Shown piece by piece: positions 48,729-58,304 of a DNA stretch of 64,000 bases. Numbering within the stretch: position 1 is the first letter of the stretch; every line of letters starts with the position of its first letter. The position numbers and the translations under genes are program-made. Source of the stretch: an uncultured Eubacteriales bacterium (lineage in GTDB: Bacteria; Bacillota; Clostridia; Oscillospirales; CAG-272); assembly GCA_934474225.1 (NCBI GenBank), contig CAKSLU010000007.1:7916-71915 (forward strand), read 5' to 3'. The notes under the pieces were generated by a model. It was not told the origin of the DNA and did not search any database. It worked only from the letters and a program-made list of their open reading frames with translations.

Positions 48729-51563
48729 ATGGCAAAGGATATCATCATCAAAGGCGCGCGGGTCAACAACCTCAAGAACATTGACCTCACGATTCCGCGC
48801 GACAAACTGACCGTGCTGACCGGCCTCTCGGGCAGCGGCAAATCCTCACTGGCGTTTGACACGCTCTACGCCGAGGGTCACCGCCGCTTTGTCGAGTCGC
48901 TGTCCTCCTACGCGCGGCAGTTCCTCGGGCAGATGGACAAGCCCGACGTCGACTCGATTGAGGGGCTGTCCCCCGCAATCGCCATCGACCAGAAGACCAC
49001 CTCGAAAAACCCGCGCTCAACTGTGGGCACGGTCACCGAAATCTACGACTACCTGCGCCTCTTATACGCGCGCTGCGGCGTACCGCACTGCCCGGTCTGC
49101 GGCAAGGAAATCAAGCAGCAGACCGTGGACTCCATCATCGACAGCATCCTTGCGATGCCGGAAGGCACGCGCTTTATGGTGCTCGCCCCCATCGTGCGAA
49201 ACGCCAAGGGCACGCACGAAAAGGTGCTTGCCGACGCGCGGCGCAGCGGCTATGCCCGCGTGCGCGTGGACGGCAGCCTCTACGACCTCACGGAGACCAT
49301 TTCGCTTGACAAAAACCTCAAGCACACGGTCGAAATCGTGGTGGACCGCCTCATTTGCCGCCCCGACGCGCACACCCGCATCGGCGACTCGGTGGAGACC
49401 GCCGTCGCCCTGACCGACGGGCTTGTGCGCATCGTGACCGTGCCGCGCGAGGAAGGCACCGCCGAGGAGGAGCGCGACTATTCGCTCAAATACGCCTGCG
49501 AGGAACACGGCATCAGCTTCGGCGAGCTGGAACCCCGCATGTTCTCGTTCAACGCGCCGGACGGCGCCTGCCCGCGCTGCGCGGGACTGGGCGCGCTGAC
49601 CCGCGTCTCCGAGAAAAAGCTCATGCCCGACAAGAGCCTGTCCCTGCGCGAGGGCGGCATCGCCTGCAACGGGTTCAAGACGCTCGAGGAGGAGAGCTGG
49701 AACGGCCCGCTGATTGAAGCCGTGGGCAAAAAATTCGGCTTCACGATGGATTTGCCGCTGGAAAAATACACCCGCACTGCGATGAGCGCGCTGCTCTACG
49801 GCACGGGCAGGGAAACCTACACGATTACGCGCTATTTCGGCGGCACGGCGCACCACCAGACCACGACCTTTGAGGGCATCATCCCGATGATTGACCGCCG
49901 CCGCGAATCCTACGGGCAGGAATACTACGACAGCCTGCTTGAGGAGCAGGTCTGCCCCGAATGCGGCGGCGGCCGTCTGAACAAAATGATGCTGGCGGTC
50001 ACGGTGGGCGGCAAGAACATCTACGAGCTTTGCCTGATGCCGATTGACAAGATGCTCGACTTTGTCACAAAACTGGAACTGGACAACGAGCACCGCCAGA
50101 TTGCCGCCGAAATCGTCAAGGAGATCCGCGCGCGCCTCGGCTTTCTCGTCAGCGTGGGCCTCGAATACCTGAACCTCGCGCGCCGCGCGGGCACGCTCTC
50201 GGGCGGCGAGGCGCAGCGCATCCGCCTGGCGACGCAGATTGGCTCGTCGCTCGTCGGCGTGCTCTACATCCTCGACGAGCCGAGCATCGGTCTGCACCAG
50301 CGCGACAACGACAAGCTGATTGCCACGCTGAAAAAGCTGCGCGACCTCGGCAACACGGTGGTCGTCGTCGAGCACGACGAGGACACCATGCGCGCCGCGG
50401 ATTATCTCGTGGACATCGGCCCCGGCGCGGGCATCCACGGCGGCTACATCTGCGCGGCGGGCACGCCCGCCGAGGTGGCGAAGAACAAGAAGTCCATCAC
50501 CGGCGACTACCTTGCCGGACGGCGGAAAATCGAAGTCCCCGCCGCCCGCAGACCGGGCAACGGCGCGTTTCTGACCGTGCACGGCGCGCGGGAGCACAAC
50601 CTCAAAAACATTGATGTCACCTTCCCGCTCGGCAAGTTCATCGCCGTCACCGGCGTCTCGGGCAGCGGCAAGTCCTCGCTTATCAATTCGGTGCTCTATG
50701 AGAGCCTCGCCGCCACGCTGAACCGCGCGGTCACCTTCCCCGGCGAGCACGACAGCATCGAAGGCGTCGGCGCGCTGGACAAGGTCATCGCCATCGACCA
50801 GAGCCCCATCGGGCGCACGCCGCGCTCCAACCCCGCGACTTACACCGGCGTGTTCTCCGAGATTCGCGAGTTGTTTGCCAAGACCCGCGAGGCGAAGGCG
50901 CGCGGCTACAAGGCGGGGCGCTTCTCGTTCAACACCAAGGGCGGCAGATGCGAAGCCTGCGAGGGCGACGGCGTGAAGTGCATCGAGATGCACTTTCTGC
51001 CCGATGTGTATGTCAAGTGCGACGTCTGCGGCGGCAGACGGTACAACCGCGAGACGCTCGAGGTGCACTACAAGGAAAAGAACATCTACGAGGTGCTGGA
51101 GATGACCGTGGAGGAGGGCGTCGAGTTCTTCTCGGGTGTCCCCTCGGTCAAGCGCAAGCTGCAGACGCTCTGCGATGTCGGGCTCGGCTATGTCAAAATC
51201 GGGCAGTCCTCCACCACGCTCTCGGGCGGCGAAGCGCAGCGCGTGAAGCTGGCGACCGAGCTTGCCCGCCGCTCCACCGGGCGCACGGTCTACATCCTCG
51301 ATGAGCCGACCACGGGTCTGCACAGTGAGGATGTGGCAAAGCTGATTGCGGTGCTCAACCGCCTCGTGGACGCGGGCAACACCGTCATTGTCATCGAGCA
51401 CAACCTCGACATGATCAAGGTTGCCGACCACATCATCGACCTCGGCCCGGAGGGCGGCGAAGGCGGTGGCAGAATCGTCGCCGAAGGCACGCCCGAGGAA
51501 GTCGCCGAAGTCGAGGGGTCTTATACGGGGCAATATCTGCGGAGCAAGCTTGCAGAGAAGTGA
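48729..51563 (+). CDS. uvrA: Excinuclease ABC subunit A
   Basis: DNA-damage sensor ATPase of nucleotide excision repair. 944 residues, typical. Two ABC modules: Walker [21 protein letters not shown] near residue 31 with signature [18 protein letters not shown] near 485, and Walker [19 protein letters not shown] near 645 with [17 protein letters not shown] near 835. Zinc-binding Cys clusters at [26 protein letters not shown] and [11 protein letters not shown]…[23 protein letters not shown] is the second Walker B/D-loop. Start after ATGAAAGGGTATTACC. Confidence 0.97.
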   Translation: MAKDIIIKGARVNNLKNIDLTIPRDKLTVLTGLSGSGKSSLAFDTLYAEGHRRFVESLSSYARQFLGQMDKPDVDSIEGLSPAIAIDQKTTSKNPRSTVGTVTEIYDYLRLLYARCGVPHCPVCGKEIKQQTVDSIIDSILAMPEGTRFMVLAPIVRNAKGTHEKVLADARRSGYARVRVDGSLYDLTETISLDKNLKHTVEIVVDRLICRPDAHTRIGDSVETAVALTDGLVRIVTVPREEGTAEEERDYSLKYACEEHGISFGELEPRMFSFNAPDGACPRCAGLGALTRVSEKKLMPDKSLSLREGGIACNGFKTLEEESWNGPLIEAVGKKFGFTMDLPLEKYTRTAMSALLYGTGRETYTITRYFGGTAHHQTTTFEGIIPMIDRRRESYGQEYYDSLLEEQVCPECGGGRLNKMMLAVTVGGKNIYELCLMPIDKMLDFVTKLELDNEHRQIAAEIVKEIRARLGFLVSVGLEYLNLARRAGTLSGGEAQRIRLATQIGSSLVGVLYILDEPSIGLHQRDNDKLIATLKKLRDLGNTVVVVEHDEDTMRAADYLVDIGPGAGIHGGYICAAGTPAEVAKNKKSITGDYLAGRRKIEVPAARRPGNGAFLTVHGAREHNLKNIDVTFPLGKFIAVTGVSGSGKSSLINSVLYESLAATLNRAVTFPGEHDSIEGVGALDKVIAIDQSPIGRTPRSNPATYTGVFSEIRELFAKTREAKARGYKAGRFSFNTKGGRCEACEGDGVKCIEMHFLPDVYVKCDVCGGRRYNRETLEVHYKEKNIYEVLEMTVEEGVEFFSGVPSVKRKLQTLCDVGLGYVKIGQSSTTLSGGEAQRVKLATELARRSTGRTVYILDEPTTGLHSEDVAKLIAVLNRLVDAGNTVIVIEHNLDMIKVADHIIDLGPEGGEGGGRIVAEGTPEEVAEVEGSYTGQYLRSKLAEK

Positions 51564-51586
51564 GGGAAGAAGAGGCAGTCCGCCTG

Positions 51587-51993
51587 CCGCTATTCCGTAG
51601 GGGCGACCATTGGTCGCCCGTCCGTACCTAAGCGTTAAGCGGGCGATGGGTGGTCGCCCCTACAAAGTCAGTGCGTGCTTTCGGCTCCCCTGTGTAAGGG
51701 GAGCTGTACGAGACGCAAAGCGTTTCTTAGGCTTCCCCAATGGGGAAGCTGTCGCCGTAGGCGACTGATGAGGGATTGATGAAAGCCAAACACCGCGCCA
51801 TGCTGTGCCGGCTGCCTGCATGCCCTCATCCACCGCTAACGCGGTCCCCCTTCCCCACCGGGGAAGGCTTGGTTGCGGCGGGAGCAAGCCCCCGCCCTAC
51901 GGTGTGTACACATTTTCCGCTATTCCGTAGGGGCGACCATTGGTCGCCCGTCCGTACCTAAGCGTTAAGCGGGCGATGGGTGGTCGCCCCTAC
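51587..51993. repeat. Exact 77-bp direct repeat (two R4 copies) flanking R1-left, R7 and R5
   Basis: 51587-51663 and 51917-51993 are identical by eye, each containing a full R4 with the same spacer CGTCCGTACCTAAGCGTTAA. Between them: a truncated R1 left end (51683-51720) that breaks off in its GAGACGCAAAGCGT hairpin, R7 (51730-51867) and R5 (51874-51904). Confidence 0.85.
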
Positions 51994-52019
51994 GGGTTTG
52001 TTCGACTTTTATGCAATCC

Positions 52020-52128
52020 GGTAGGGGGCATGGCGACCGGAACGCAAGCGTTCCTCAGGAGTTTTTCTTCGTCGGCTGAACACCGACGATTTCGCTACGC
52101 GAAACCGAAAAACATCCTCGACGACCCG
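52020..52128. repeat. R6 module interrupted by an R2 element
   Basis: GGTAGGGGGCATGGCGACC is followed by the hairpin GGAACGCAAGCGTTCC and an R2 core (52059-52116), after which the R6 end CTCGACGACCCG resumes. It shows R2 in a host repeat unrelated to R1. Confidence 0.8.
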
Positions 52129-52188
52129 TTTTGCCTTGGTGGATGCTGGGTTTGTGCGCGTTCCTGCCACATCCCCCATTCCACGCAA

Positions 52189-52222
52189 AAAGCCGCGCGC
52201 CAGCAGGCGCGCGGCTTTTTTC
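52189..52222 (-). terminator. Terminator after the RNA methyltransferase
   Basis: AAGCCGCGCGCC, loop AGCA, GGCGCGCGGCTT with flanking A and T runs (about 52190-52220), just past the minus-strand stop. Confidence 0.9.
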
Positions 52223-53353
52223 TCACCCCTCGGGGCGGTCAAACTTGAAATACTGGTAGAGATAGCACGGAATCATGCCGTTGTAGAGCTTGCGCACCTT
52301 GTCGGCGCGTCTGCCGTACAGCCGCTCAAACCGCTCACTGGAAGTCAGAATATAGACCTGCCAGGGTTCGAGCGAACGGAAATGCTGCCCCATGCGGGCA
52401 TAGAGCCGCTCCACCTCGTCGGCGCTGCCCATGCGCTCGCCATACGGCGGGTTGCAGACGATCGTGCCGCGCCGCCCGCCCGTGCGGATGGTGCAGGCGT
52501 CGGCAACGAAGGTCTTGACCACATCCGAGACGCCCGCGCGCGCCGCATTGTCGGCGGCAAGTTGCACCATCTCGGGGTCGATGTCCGACGCATACGCCTC
52601 AAAAGCGGTCGGGCGGATCGCCGCCTTCGCCTCGGCGCGCGCCTCTGCCCAAAGCTCGGGCGGGGCGACGGCAAATTCCTCCGCGGCAAAGCGGCGGAAC
52701 AGCCCGGGCGCCTGATTTTTCATAATCATCGCCGCCTCGATGGCAATCGTGCCGCTGCCGCAGAACGGGTCCCACAGCAGCACATTCTCGCGCGGGCGGG
52801 AATTGAGCGCCAGCGCCGCCGCCAGCGTCTCGCGCAGGGGCGCAGCCCCCGCAATGGCGCGGTACCCGCGCTTGTGCAGCGGCACGCCCGATGTGTCAAT
52901 CATCAGCGTGGCGACATCCTTCAGAATAAAGAATTCAATCTGATATTTCGTCTTGCTCTCGGGGAACCAGCACATGCCGTACTCGTTGTCCAGCCGCTTG
53001 GCGACCGCCTTTTTCACGATGCTTTGGCAGTCGGGAATCGAGAACAGCTTGCTCTTCACCGCGTGCCCCTTGACCGGGAAGGCGTCCTCCCGCCCGATGA
53101 AGCGCTCCCATTCGATGGCTTTTGTCCCCTCAAACAGCTCGCCGAAGGTGCGCGCGCGAAAACTCCCCATCTTGATATACAGCCGCTCGGCGCAGCGCAG
53201 ATTGATGTTGCAGCGGGCTATCGCCGCCTCGTCGCCGATAAAGCTGACTCTGCCGTCAATCGTCTCGGTGCGGCGATAGCCGAGGCGGTCGATTTCCTCG
53301 CCGAGGAAATGCTCAAGCCCGAACAGGCAGGTTGCTACAAATTCGATAACCAT
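52223..53353 (-). CDS. THUMP-domain class I RNA methyltransferase (RlmL/YpsC-like)
   Basis: 376 residues. N-terminal THUMP-type RNA-binding region (about 1-155, beginning EFVATCLFGLEHFLGEEIDR) and a C-terminal Rossmann methyltransferase: SAM motif DPFCGSGTIAIEAAM near 193 and catalytic motif CNPPYGERMG near 302, the N-P-P-Y form used for base-amine methylation, as in RlmL (m2G in 23S rRNA). SDIDPEMVQLAADNA supplies the ribose-binding acid. Likely a 23S rRNA guanine-N2 methyltransferase; the exact site is inferred. It is 75 bp downstream of nrdR on the same strand. Confidence 0.88.
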   Translation of the reverse strand: MVIEFVATCLFGLEHFLGEEIDRLGYRRTETIDGRVSFIGDEAAIARCNINLRCAERLYIKMGSFRARTFGELFEGTKAIEWERFIGREDAFPVKGHAVKSKLFSIPDCQSIVKKAVAKRLDNEYGMCWFPESKTKYQIEFFILKDVATLMIDTSGVPLHKRGYRAIAGAAPLRETLAAALALNSRPRENVLLWDPFCGSGTIAIEAAMIMKNQAPGLFRRFAAEEFAVAPPELWAEARAEAKAAIRPTAFEAYASDIDPEMVQLAADNAARAGVSDVVKTFVADACTIRTGGRRGTIVCNPPYGERMGSADEVERLYARMGQHFRSLEPWQVYILTSSERFERLYGRRADKVRKLYNGMIPCYLYQYFKFDRPEG

Positions 53354-53428
53354 TGTTTATGACGCCGCTCCGGCTTTCCGCATCTGCCGGCGACGGCGCA
53401 CCCTCCAAACTTCCTCTTTTTTGCGGCA

Positions 53429-53875
53429 TTACGGCTTCTTGTTCAGCCGCTCCAACTCTTCCATAAAGGTCGCCACATCCTTAAACTCGCGGTACACCGA
53501 GGCGAAGCGCACATAGGAGACCGCGTCCAGCGCCTTGAGCTTGTCCATGATGATTTCGCCGATTTCGGTGGTCGTGATTTCGGCGCGCAGAGAGTTTTGC
53601 AGCTCGCTCTCGATCTCGCGGGCCAGTGCGGCGGTGTCCACCGGGCGCTTCTGGCACGCCTTCATCAGCCCGCTCTCCAACTTCATGCGGTCGAAAAACT
53701 CCTTTGAGCCGTCCTTTTTGATGACGACAAGCTGCACCGAATCAATCACCTCATAGGTTGTGAAACGGCGGCGGCAGGACAGGCATTCGCGGCGACGGCG
53801 GATGCTCGTGTTGTCGCCGACGGGGCGGGAATCAATGACCTTGCTCTCCGCAAAGCCGCAGTTGGGACATTTCAT
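53429..53875 (-). CDS. nrdR: Transcriptional repressor NrdR
   Basis: Nucleotide-sensing repressor of ribonucleotide reductase genes. 148 residues, typical. N-terminal zinc ribbon CPNCG…CLSC (Cys near 3, 6, 31 and 34), with [17 protein letters not shown] linking to the ATP-cone domain ([20 protein letters not shown] and following). The start at 53875 has TAGGAGAAACTCC; the ATG at 53899 overlaps the operator. No nrd genes are in this window. A perfect-looking NrdR box in its own promoter indicates autoregulation. Confidence 0.96.
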   Translation of the reverse strand: MKCPNCGFAESKVIDSRPVGDNTSIRRRRECLSCRRRFTTYEVIDSVQLVVIKKDGSKEFFDRMKLESGLMKACQKRPVDTAALAREIESELQNSLRAEITTTEIGEIIMDKLKALDAVSYVRFASVYREFKDVATFMEELERLNKKP

Positions 53876-53893
53876 GGAGTTTCTCCTATAAAA

Positions 53894-53909
53894 ACACAAT
53901 ATATAGTGT
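53894..53909. promoter_or_regulatory. NrdR box
   Basis: ACACAATATATAGTGT, matching the 16-bp palindromic NrdR-box consensus, placed just downstream of the nrdR -10 and so over the start site. Confidence 0.85.
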
Positions 53910-53913
53910 TTTT

Positions 53914-53943
53914 ATTATAGCATAGTCCCTATATCCTTGTAAA
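53914..53943 (-). promoter_or_regulatory. Promoter for nrdR
   Basis: Minus strand TTTACA (53943-53938), 18 bp, TATAAT (53919-53914). Confidence 0.75.
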
Positions 53944-53963
53944 TAGGAAATGCAAAAAAACTG

Positions 53964-53992
53964 TTGACAAATGCGCGCATCTGTGTTATAAT
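53964..53992 (+). promoter_or_regulatory. Consensus promoter for tRNA-Pro
   Basis: TTGACA (53964-53969), 17 bp, TATAAT (53987-53992): perfect sigma-A hexamers. Confidence 0.9.
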
Positions 53993-54018
53993 AATCAGCG
54001 CTGAAAAGAAATCAGCAT

Positions 54019-54095
54019 CGGGATGTAGCACAGCTTGGTAGTGCGCTTGGTTCGGGACCAAGAGGTCGGGTGTTCGAATCACCTCATTCCGACCA
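54019..54095 (+). tRNA. tRNA-Pro (anticodon CGG)
   Basis: Cloverleaf by eye: acceptor CGGGATG pairing with CATTCCG, D-arm with AGCTTGGTAGT, anticodon stem CTTGG/CCAAG with loop TTCGGGA (anticodon CGG, reading CCG), T-arm GGTGTTCGAATCACC, discriminator A and encoded CCA. 77 nt including CCA. Stand-alone gene with its own promoter and terminator. CCG is a frequent Pro codon in the neighbouring GC-rich genes. Confidence 0.97.
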
Positions 54096-54100
54096 AAAAA

Positions 54101-54131
54101 AGAAGACGCCGTGTGCGTCTTCTTTTTTTTG
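54101..54131 (+). terminator. Terminator after tRNA-Pro
   Basis: AGAAGACGC (54101-54109), loop CGTGT, GCGTCTTCT (54115-54123), then T-run. Confidence 0.92.
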
Positions 54132-54147
54132 CGTTCGGGGTGCTATG

Positions 54148-54312
54148 TGCTCCCCTGTGTAAGGGGAGCTGTCACCGTAGGTGACTGAGGGGTTGTTTTT
54201 TGCCTTTCAATCATCTTTTACCATGCAACAATCCCTCCGGCATGCTTTGCATGCCACCTCCCTTTACACAAGGGAGGCGAATGCGGCGGGAGCGAGCCCC
54301 CGCCCTACGGTG
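54148..54312. repeat. R1 and R5
   Basis: R1 (54148-54278; P4 GGCATGCTTTGCATGCC, longer spacer in the P3 loop) and R5 (54282-54312). Confidence 0.82.
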
Positions 54313-54340
54313 TGTGCGCGAATTTTTGCCTCCCCGCACG

Positions 54341-54373
54341 CAAAAACCGCCCTGCTGTGCAGGACGGTTTTTA
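54341..54373 (-). terminator. Terminator of the second SLH gene
   Basis: AAAACCGCCCTGC, loop TGT, GCAGGACGGTTTT (one mismatch), followed on the minus strand by T's. Confidence 0.85.
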
Positions 54374-54387
54374 TCTTTACATTGCGG

Positions 54388-56718
54388 TCAGTTGCGGATG
54401 GGAACCAGGTCGCGGGCGACGATGTACTGCTTCTGTCCCGTGTAGTAGTTGATAACGGGGCAATAGGTGTACGGCATATTGTTGTTGATCTCCGGCTCGT
54501 CCATGTAGACGCCCAGACGCTTGCCGAGTGCCCAGATGATGGTGCCCTCACGCGGCGTTGCGCCGACATTGGTGCCCATGACGGGCAGCGTCAGGAAGTC
54601 CGTTATATCATTGCCCTTCGCATCATCGAAATCAACCTGGCACCAGCCGATCTGATGCGCGTAAACACTGCGTTCCGCCACGGCAATCGCCTGCTCGATG
54701 GTGCACTTGTTGTTCGGCGAGAGCGTGGTGTCCGATGTGCCCTTGATGAGGTCAAGCGCGTTCATAAACGCCATGGATTCCTCTGCCCAACTTGCGAGCT
54801 GCCCCTTGTCCGTGTAATTGGACAGCTTCGAGGTGTAGCTCGTGTAGCTGTAGTCGGAGTTCTTCTCGATGTAGCGCAGGGTGCGGTAGAGGAAGGTCGC
54901 CATCTGCTGGCGGTTGAGCGTGGCATCGGGGGAGAAGGTGGTCGCCGATGTGCCGGAGGTGAGACCCGCGGCATACGCCTTGAGGACATAGGAATTGCTT
55001 GTGTCCGTGAAGGTATTCGCGGCGGCGGGAGTAATGCTCTTGCCGGTCATCTCCTCGGCGAGGCGCACCACCACGGAGCAGAACTGCAGGCGTGAGATGT
55101 TCTTCGTGTAGTCATTGCCGAGCAAATCAAGGTCCAGCAGGTTGTCGTTGAGCGCGAAGTTGACATCGCTCTGCGCCCAGGTGCTGGTCTTGGCGGTATT
55201 GCGGAGGCGAAGCGTGAACATGCCCGCCTGATCCTCGGTGCTGCTGAGCGCAAGCGTCTCCCGCATCTGCAGCGCGGCGTTGACCTCTGCCTGATAGTGT
55301 TCCAGTGTGCTGTCGTTGCCGCTGAGTTTGAGATCCTTCTCGGTCAGATGCTGCTGCAAATAGCGGTCGGATCTGCCGCAGACATCGCAGCTGAGCCAGT
55401 AGACATGCATACCCGCCGCATTGACGCCGACATACGCCTGATCGGTGGCAAGTTCGTCGTACAGCGTGGCGTGGGTAAACTCCATCAGCTTCTCAATCGG
55501 CTTTGCCTTGAAGTTTGCGGAGACATGATTCGGATTATACTCGCATTTGCCGCAGATGCTGCAGGAGTAATACCACCGCGGAGCGGTCTGGCAGTTCGCA
55601 AAGGTGTAGACGCGGTCGGCAGACCGGATCTGATGAGTGTAGACATGCCCGGGGCACCAGTCCTTTGTGGCGGCAGCGCCGCCTGCCTTCTGTGCGGCAT
55701 AGACATCATTGCCCGAATACACCTTGATGCTATAGGGAATGGAATAACCGCGCCCCTCCGTCATTTTTTTCGCAAATTCAGCCACGGAGGACTCGGGGAT
55801 GTACAAAGTCGCATCGGTCGTGCAGAACTGGAGGTCGCTGCGGCTTTCCCAAAGCGGCGAATGAAACACCGGGTCGTGCAGCTCACCGTCCATGCGACCG
55901 ACGAAGGTGTAGACATCCACCTTGTCGCTCAGCCAGATCTCATTCAGATAGGGCTTCCACACAATGACCCAGGCAAAGCCGTTTGCGCATTCGTGGTTGT
56001 AGAAGTCGCTGTCGTCCACATCCATGATGAGCGTGCCGACGTCGTCATATGCGTCGAGCGTGGCGAAGTTATAGCCCTCGCCGCGGTGTTCTCTGTCCAT
56101 AACAACCACGGTTTTGCCCTTGTTTTCAGGATTTTTCGCATCCGCCTCTGCCTGCGTGCGTGCCGGATAGACGGCGCGGCGCGCCTTAGCCAACGCGGCG
56201 GCGGTCTTCGCCTGCTCGGCGGCAAGCTCGGCGCGTTCTGTGTCGGTCATGCGCTCGCCCTCGATGGTCAGGCTGACCTGCAGGGTGGGAAAATACGGCG
56301 CGCTGGTGCGCACCGTGGCAGGTTTGCCGTTGACCGTGGCAGTGAAGGTTTCCGCCGTCACGACCGTGTCGCCCATGAGTGTCTTGTAGTTGGCGCAATA
56401 GCCCTTCGTCGTGTCAAAGGCGAGTTTGACATTGACGAGATAGGTCGTGCCGGCGCGGAAGAGGAAGTCGTCCTCGGTCTCCACATCGTCGCCCGCCCAC
56501 TCGGTGTACATAATGGTAGCACCGGCAGCCATCAAATCAATGTCGCCGCTCTTGATGGAGCGGACAGTGACTTCGGTCTCCATTTCGCGGGAGTCGCCCG
56601 CCTTCGGCAAATCGAAGACAATATCGACATGCTTGAGCGGCGTTGCGGCAAACGCCGCCACGGACAAAAGGGCGGCAACAATCGCCGCGCAAAACAGGAA
56701 GGATAAGCGTTTCTTCAT
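54388..56718 (-). CDS. SLH-domain surface protein with Cys-rich ribbons
   Basis: 776 residues. Signal peptide (MKKRLSFLFCAAIVAALLSV, cleavage near AFAA, residue 24). Residues 25-160 are beta-rich (a cohesin/Ig-like feel: EVTVRSIKSGDIDLMAAGAT); 160-340 contain GKTVVVMDREHRGEGYN and DVDDSDFYNHECANGFAWVI. Two CxxC ribbons, CSICGKC near 408 and CDVCGR near 465, may bind zinc. SLH-like motifs lie at about 585-640 (FTDTSNSYVLKAYAAGLTSG) and 650-710 (ALDLIKGTSDTTLSPNN), followed by an unusual tail of about 70 residues ending VARDLVPIRN. Cell-surface anchored; function unknown. Confidence 0.8.
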   Translation of the reverse strand: MKKRLSFLFCAAIVAALLSVAAFAATPLKHVDIVFDLPKAGDSREMETEVTVRSIKSGDIDLMAAGATIMYTEWAGDDVETEDDFLFRAGTTYLVNVKLAFDTTKGYCANYKTLMGDTVVTAETFTATVNGKPATVRTSAPYFPTLQVSLTIEGERMTDTERAELAAEQAKTAAALAKARRAVYPARTQAEADAKNPENKGKTVVVMDREHRGEGYNFATLDAYDDVGTLIMDVDDSDFYNHECANGFAWVIVWKPYLNEIWLSDKVDVYTFVGRMDGELHDPVFHSPLWESRSDLQFCTTDATLYIPESSVAEFAKKMTEGRGYSIPYSIKVYSGNDVYAAQKAGGAAATKDWCPGHVYTHQIRSADRVYTFANCQTAPRWYYSCSICGKCEYNPNHVSANFKAKPIEKLMEFTHATLYDELATDQAYVGVNAAGMHVYWLSCDVCGRSDRYLQQHLTEKDLKLSGNDSTLEHYQAEVNAALQMRETLALSSTEDQAGMFTLRLRNTAKTSTWAQSDVNFALNDNLLDLDLLGNDYTKNISRLQFCSVVVRLAEEMTGKSITPAAANTFTDTSNSYVLKAYAAGLTSGTSATTFSPDATLNRQQMATFLYRTLRYIEKNSDYSYTSYTSKLSNYTDKGQLASWAEESMAFMNALDLIKGTSDTTLSPNNKCTIEQAIAVAERSVYAHQIGWCQVDFDDAKGNDITDFLTLPVMGTNVGATPREGTIIWALGKRLGVYMDEPEINNNMPYTYCPVINYYTGQKQYIVARDLVPIRN

Positions 56719-56772
56719 GGCGTTTCCTCTTTTCTATGGTGCGCGCCCTCGATGAAGGGCATTTCTACCGTT

Positions 56773-56802
56773 ATTATACCGCCGATTCCCCGGGCGGCAC
56801 AA
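56773..56802 (-). promoter_or_regulatory. Promoter for the second SLH gene
   Basis: Minus strand TTGTGC (56802-56797), 18 bp, TATAAT (56778-56773). Confidence 0.65.
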
Positions 56803-56867
56803 GCCTTTTTGGGAAATTTTCTGCAAAAAGTGTGATGGGGTGGTTTCATCCGATGTCTATTTTAGGC

Positions 56868-57266
56868 TTCCCCATTGGGGGAAGGCTTGGATGCGGGGGA
56901 GACAGACGGCGCCCTACGGTGTGTGCGCATCTTTCGCCATTCTGTAGGGACCGGCGTCCCCGACGGTCCGATTTGCTTTGATGGGTGCGGACCGCCCCAG
57001 ACGCCGGTCCCTACAAAGTTTGTGCGTGATTTGGCTCCCCTGTGCAAGGGGTGAGCTGTACGAGACGCGATGCGTCTCGCGGAGTTTTTCTTCGTCGGCT
57101 GAACACCGACGATTTCGCGAGCGAAACCGAAAAACATCCCGGCGGTGACTGAGGGGTTGTTCCGTGCTTTTGTAACAATCCCTCCGGCGCGCGTGATGTT
57201 TCCCGCAAGGGAAACTCATTAGGAACGCTTGCGTTCCGGGCCACACTCCCTTTACACAAGGGAGGC
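56868..57266. repeat. R7 fragment, R5, full R6 and R1 with both R2 and R3
   Basis: R7 fragment (56868-56889), R5 (56891-56921), complete R6 with both halves (56944-57014), and R1 (57033-57266). This R1 carries R2 in the left arm (57082-57138) and R3 in the right arm (57195-57237: GATGTTTCCCGCAAGGGAAA then ACTC, and the hairpin GGAACGCTTGCGTTCC). Confidence 0.85.
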
Positions 57267-57280
57267 TTATTACAACACAC

Positions 57281-57310
57281 AAAAAACAGCCGCAGGGGCG
57301 GCTGTTTTTT
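57281..57310 (-). terminator. Terminator of the nucleoside importer operon
   Basis: AAAAAACAGCCGC (57281-57293) and GCGGCTGTTTTTT (57298-57310) with an AGGG loop; it sits just past the last permease gene. Confidence 0.92.
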
Positions 57311-57314
57311 GGCT

Positions 57315-58304
57315 TTATCGTTCTTCGCGGAAATAGGAAAGCCCGAGGTGTGCCGGGGGCTGACTCTCGCGCTTCTCGCGCATGCTGGTGATAACCAGCA
57401 CGACGATGGTGACGACATAGGGGAGCATCTTAAACAGCTCCTGGTCGCTCATGCCGAGATTCTGAATGTAGTTGTGCACGATATAAAGCCCGCCGAACAG
57501 GAAGGAGCCGAGGATGCCGAAGTCCGGCTTCCACACGGCGAAAATAACCAGCGCAATCGCCAGCCAGCCGCGGTCGCCGAACGCATCGTTCGACCACACG
57601 CCGCAGGCGTAGTCCATGACATAGTAAAGCCCGCCAAGCCCGGCAATCATGCTGCCGATGCAGGTGGCGACATACTTATACCGCTCAACATTGATGCCTG
57701 CCGCATCCGCCGTGGCGGGATTCTCGCCGACGGCGCGCAGATGCAGCCCGGTGCGCGTGCGGCGCAGCACATAGGCGGCGATAAGCGCGATAATAACGGC
57801 GACATAGGCCAGAAAGCTGTGCGACAGGAAGATGGTGCCAAACCAGCCGAGCTTGTCCGCAAACGGCAGCTCCGTGCGGAAGCAGTTGCTGGTGGCGGTG
57901 AGGCTGATGGAGGACGCGCCGCTGCCCGTGAGTTTGGCGAGCGAGCCGCCGAAGAAGTTGCCCACACCGACGCCGAAGGTGGTCAGCGCAAGGCCGGTGA
58001 CGTTCTGATTGGCGCGGAGCGTGACCGTGAGGAAGCAGTAGATCAGCCCCATCACAAGCGAGCCGAGGAGCGAGCAGCCGAGCGGAATGAGCACCGCGAG
58101 CGCGGGGTTCAGCGCCTCGGGCGCGGGGAGCGAATTTTCATACAAAAACGAGCCGATGACGCCCGAGATGCCGCCGACATACATGATGCCGGGGATGCCG
58201 AGGTTGAGGTGACCGGATTTTTCGGTGAGGATCTCGCCGGTGGAGCCGAACAGCAGCGGAATGCCCTGCATGATGGCGCGGCGGATAAATTCTGCAAAAA
58301 TCAT
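57315..58304 (-). CDS. ABC transporter permease, nucleoside (BMP) type, second subunit
   Basis: 329 residues, about nine membrane segments, of the BPD_transp_2 family; equivalent to NupQ (YufQ) of B. subtilis. IPLLFGSTGEILTEKSGHLN and LGIPGIMYVGG near the N-terminus are the family hallmark, GLALTTFGVGVGNFFGGSLA is central, and LHLRAVGENPATADAAGINV near 190 is the coupling-helix (EAA-like) region. Forms the channel with the adjacent permease. The start overlaps the upstream gene's stop by 4 bp. Confidence 0.93.
   Translation of the reverse strand: MIFAEFIRRAIMQGIPLLFGSTGEILTEKSGHLNLGIPGIMYVGGISGVIGSFLYENSLPAPEALNPALAVLIPLGCSLLGSLVMGLIYCFLTVTLRANQNVTGLALTTFGVGVGNFFGGSLAKLTGSGASSISLTATSNCFRTELPFADKLGWFGTIFLSHSFLAYVAVIIALIAAYVLRRTRTGLHLRAVGENPATADAAGINVERYKYVATCIGSMIAGLGGLYYVMDYACGVWSNDAFGDRGWLAIALVIFAVWKPDFGILGSFLFGGLYIVHNYIQNLGMSDQELFKMLPYVVTIVVLVITSMREKRESQPPAHLGLSYFREER

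Noticed and set aside
53925..53940. Second NrdR box upstream of nrdR
   Set aside because: Only the central TATAT and a few flanking bases match; too weak to call.
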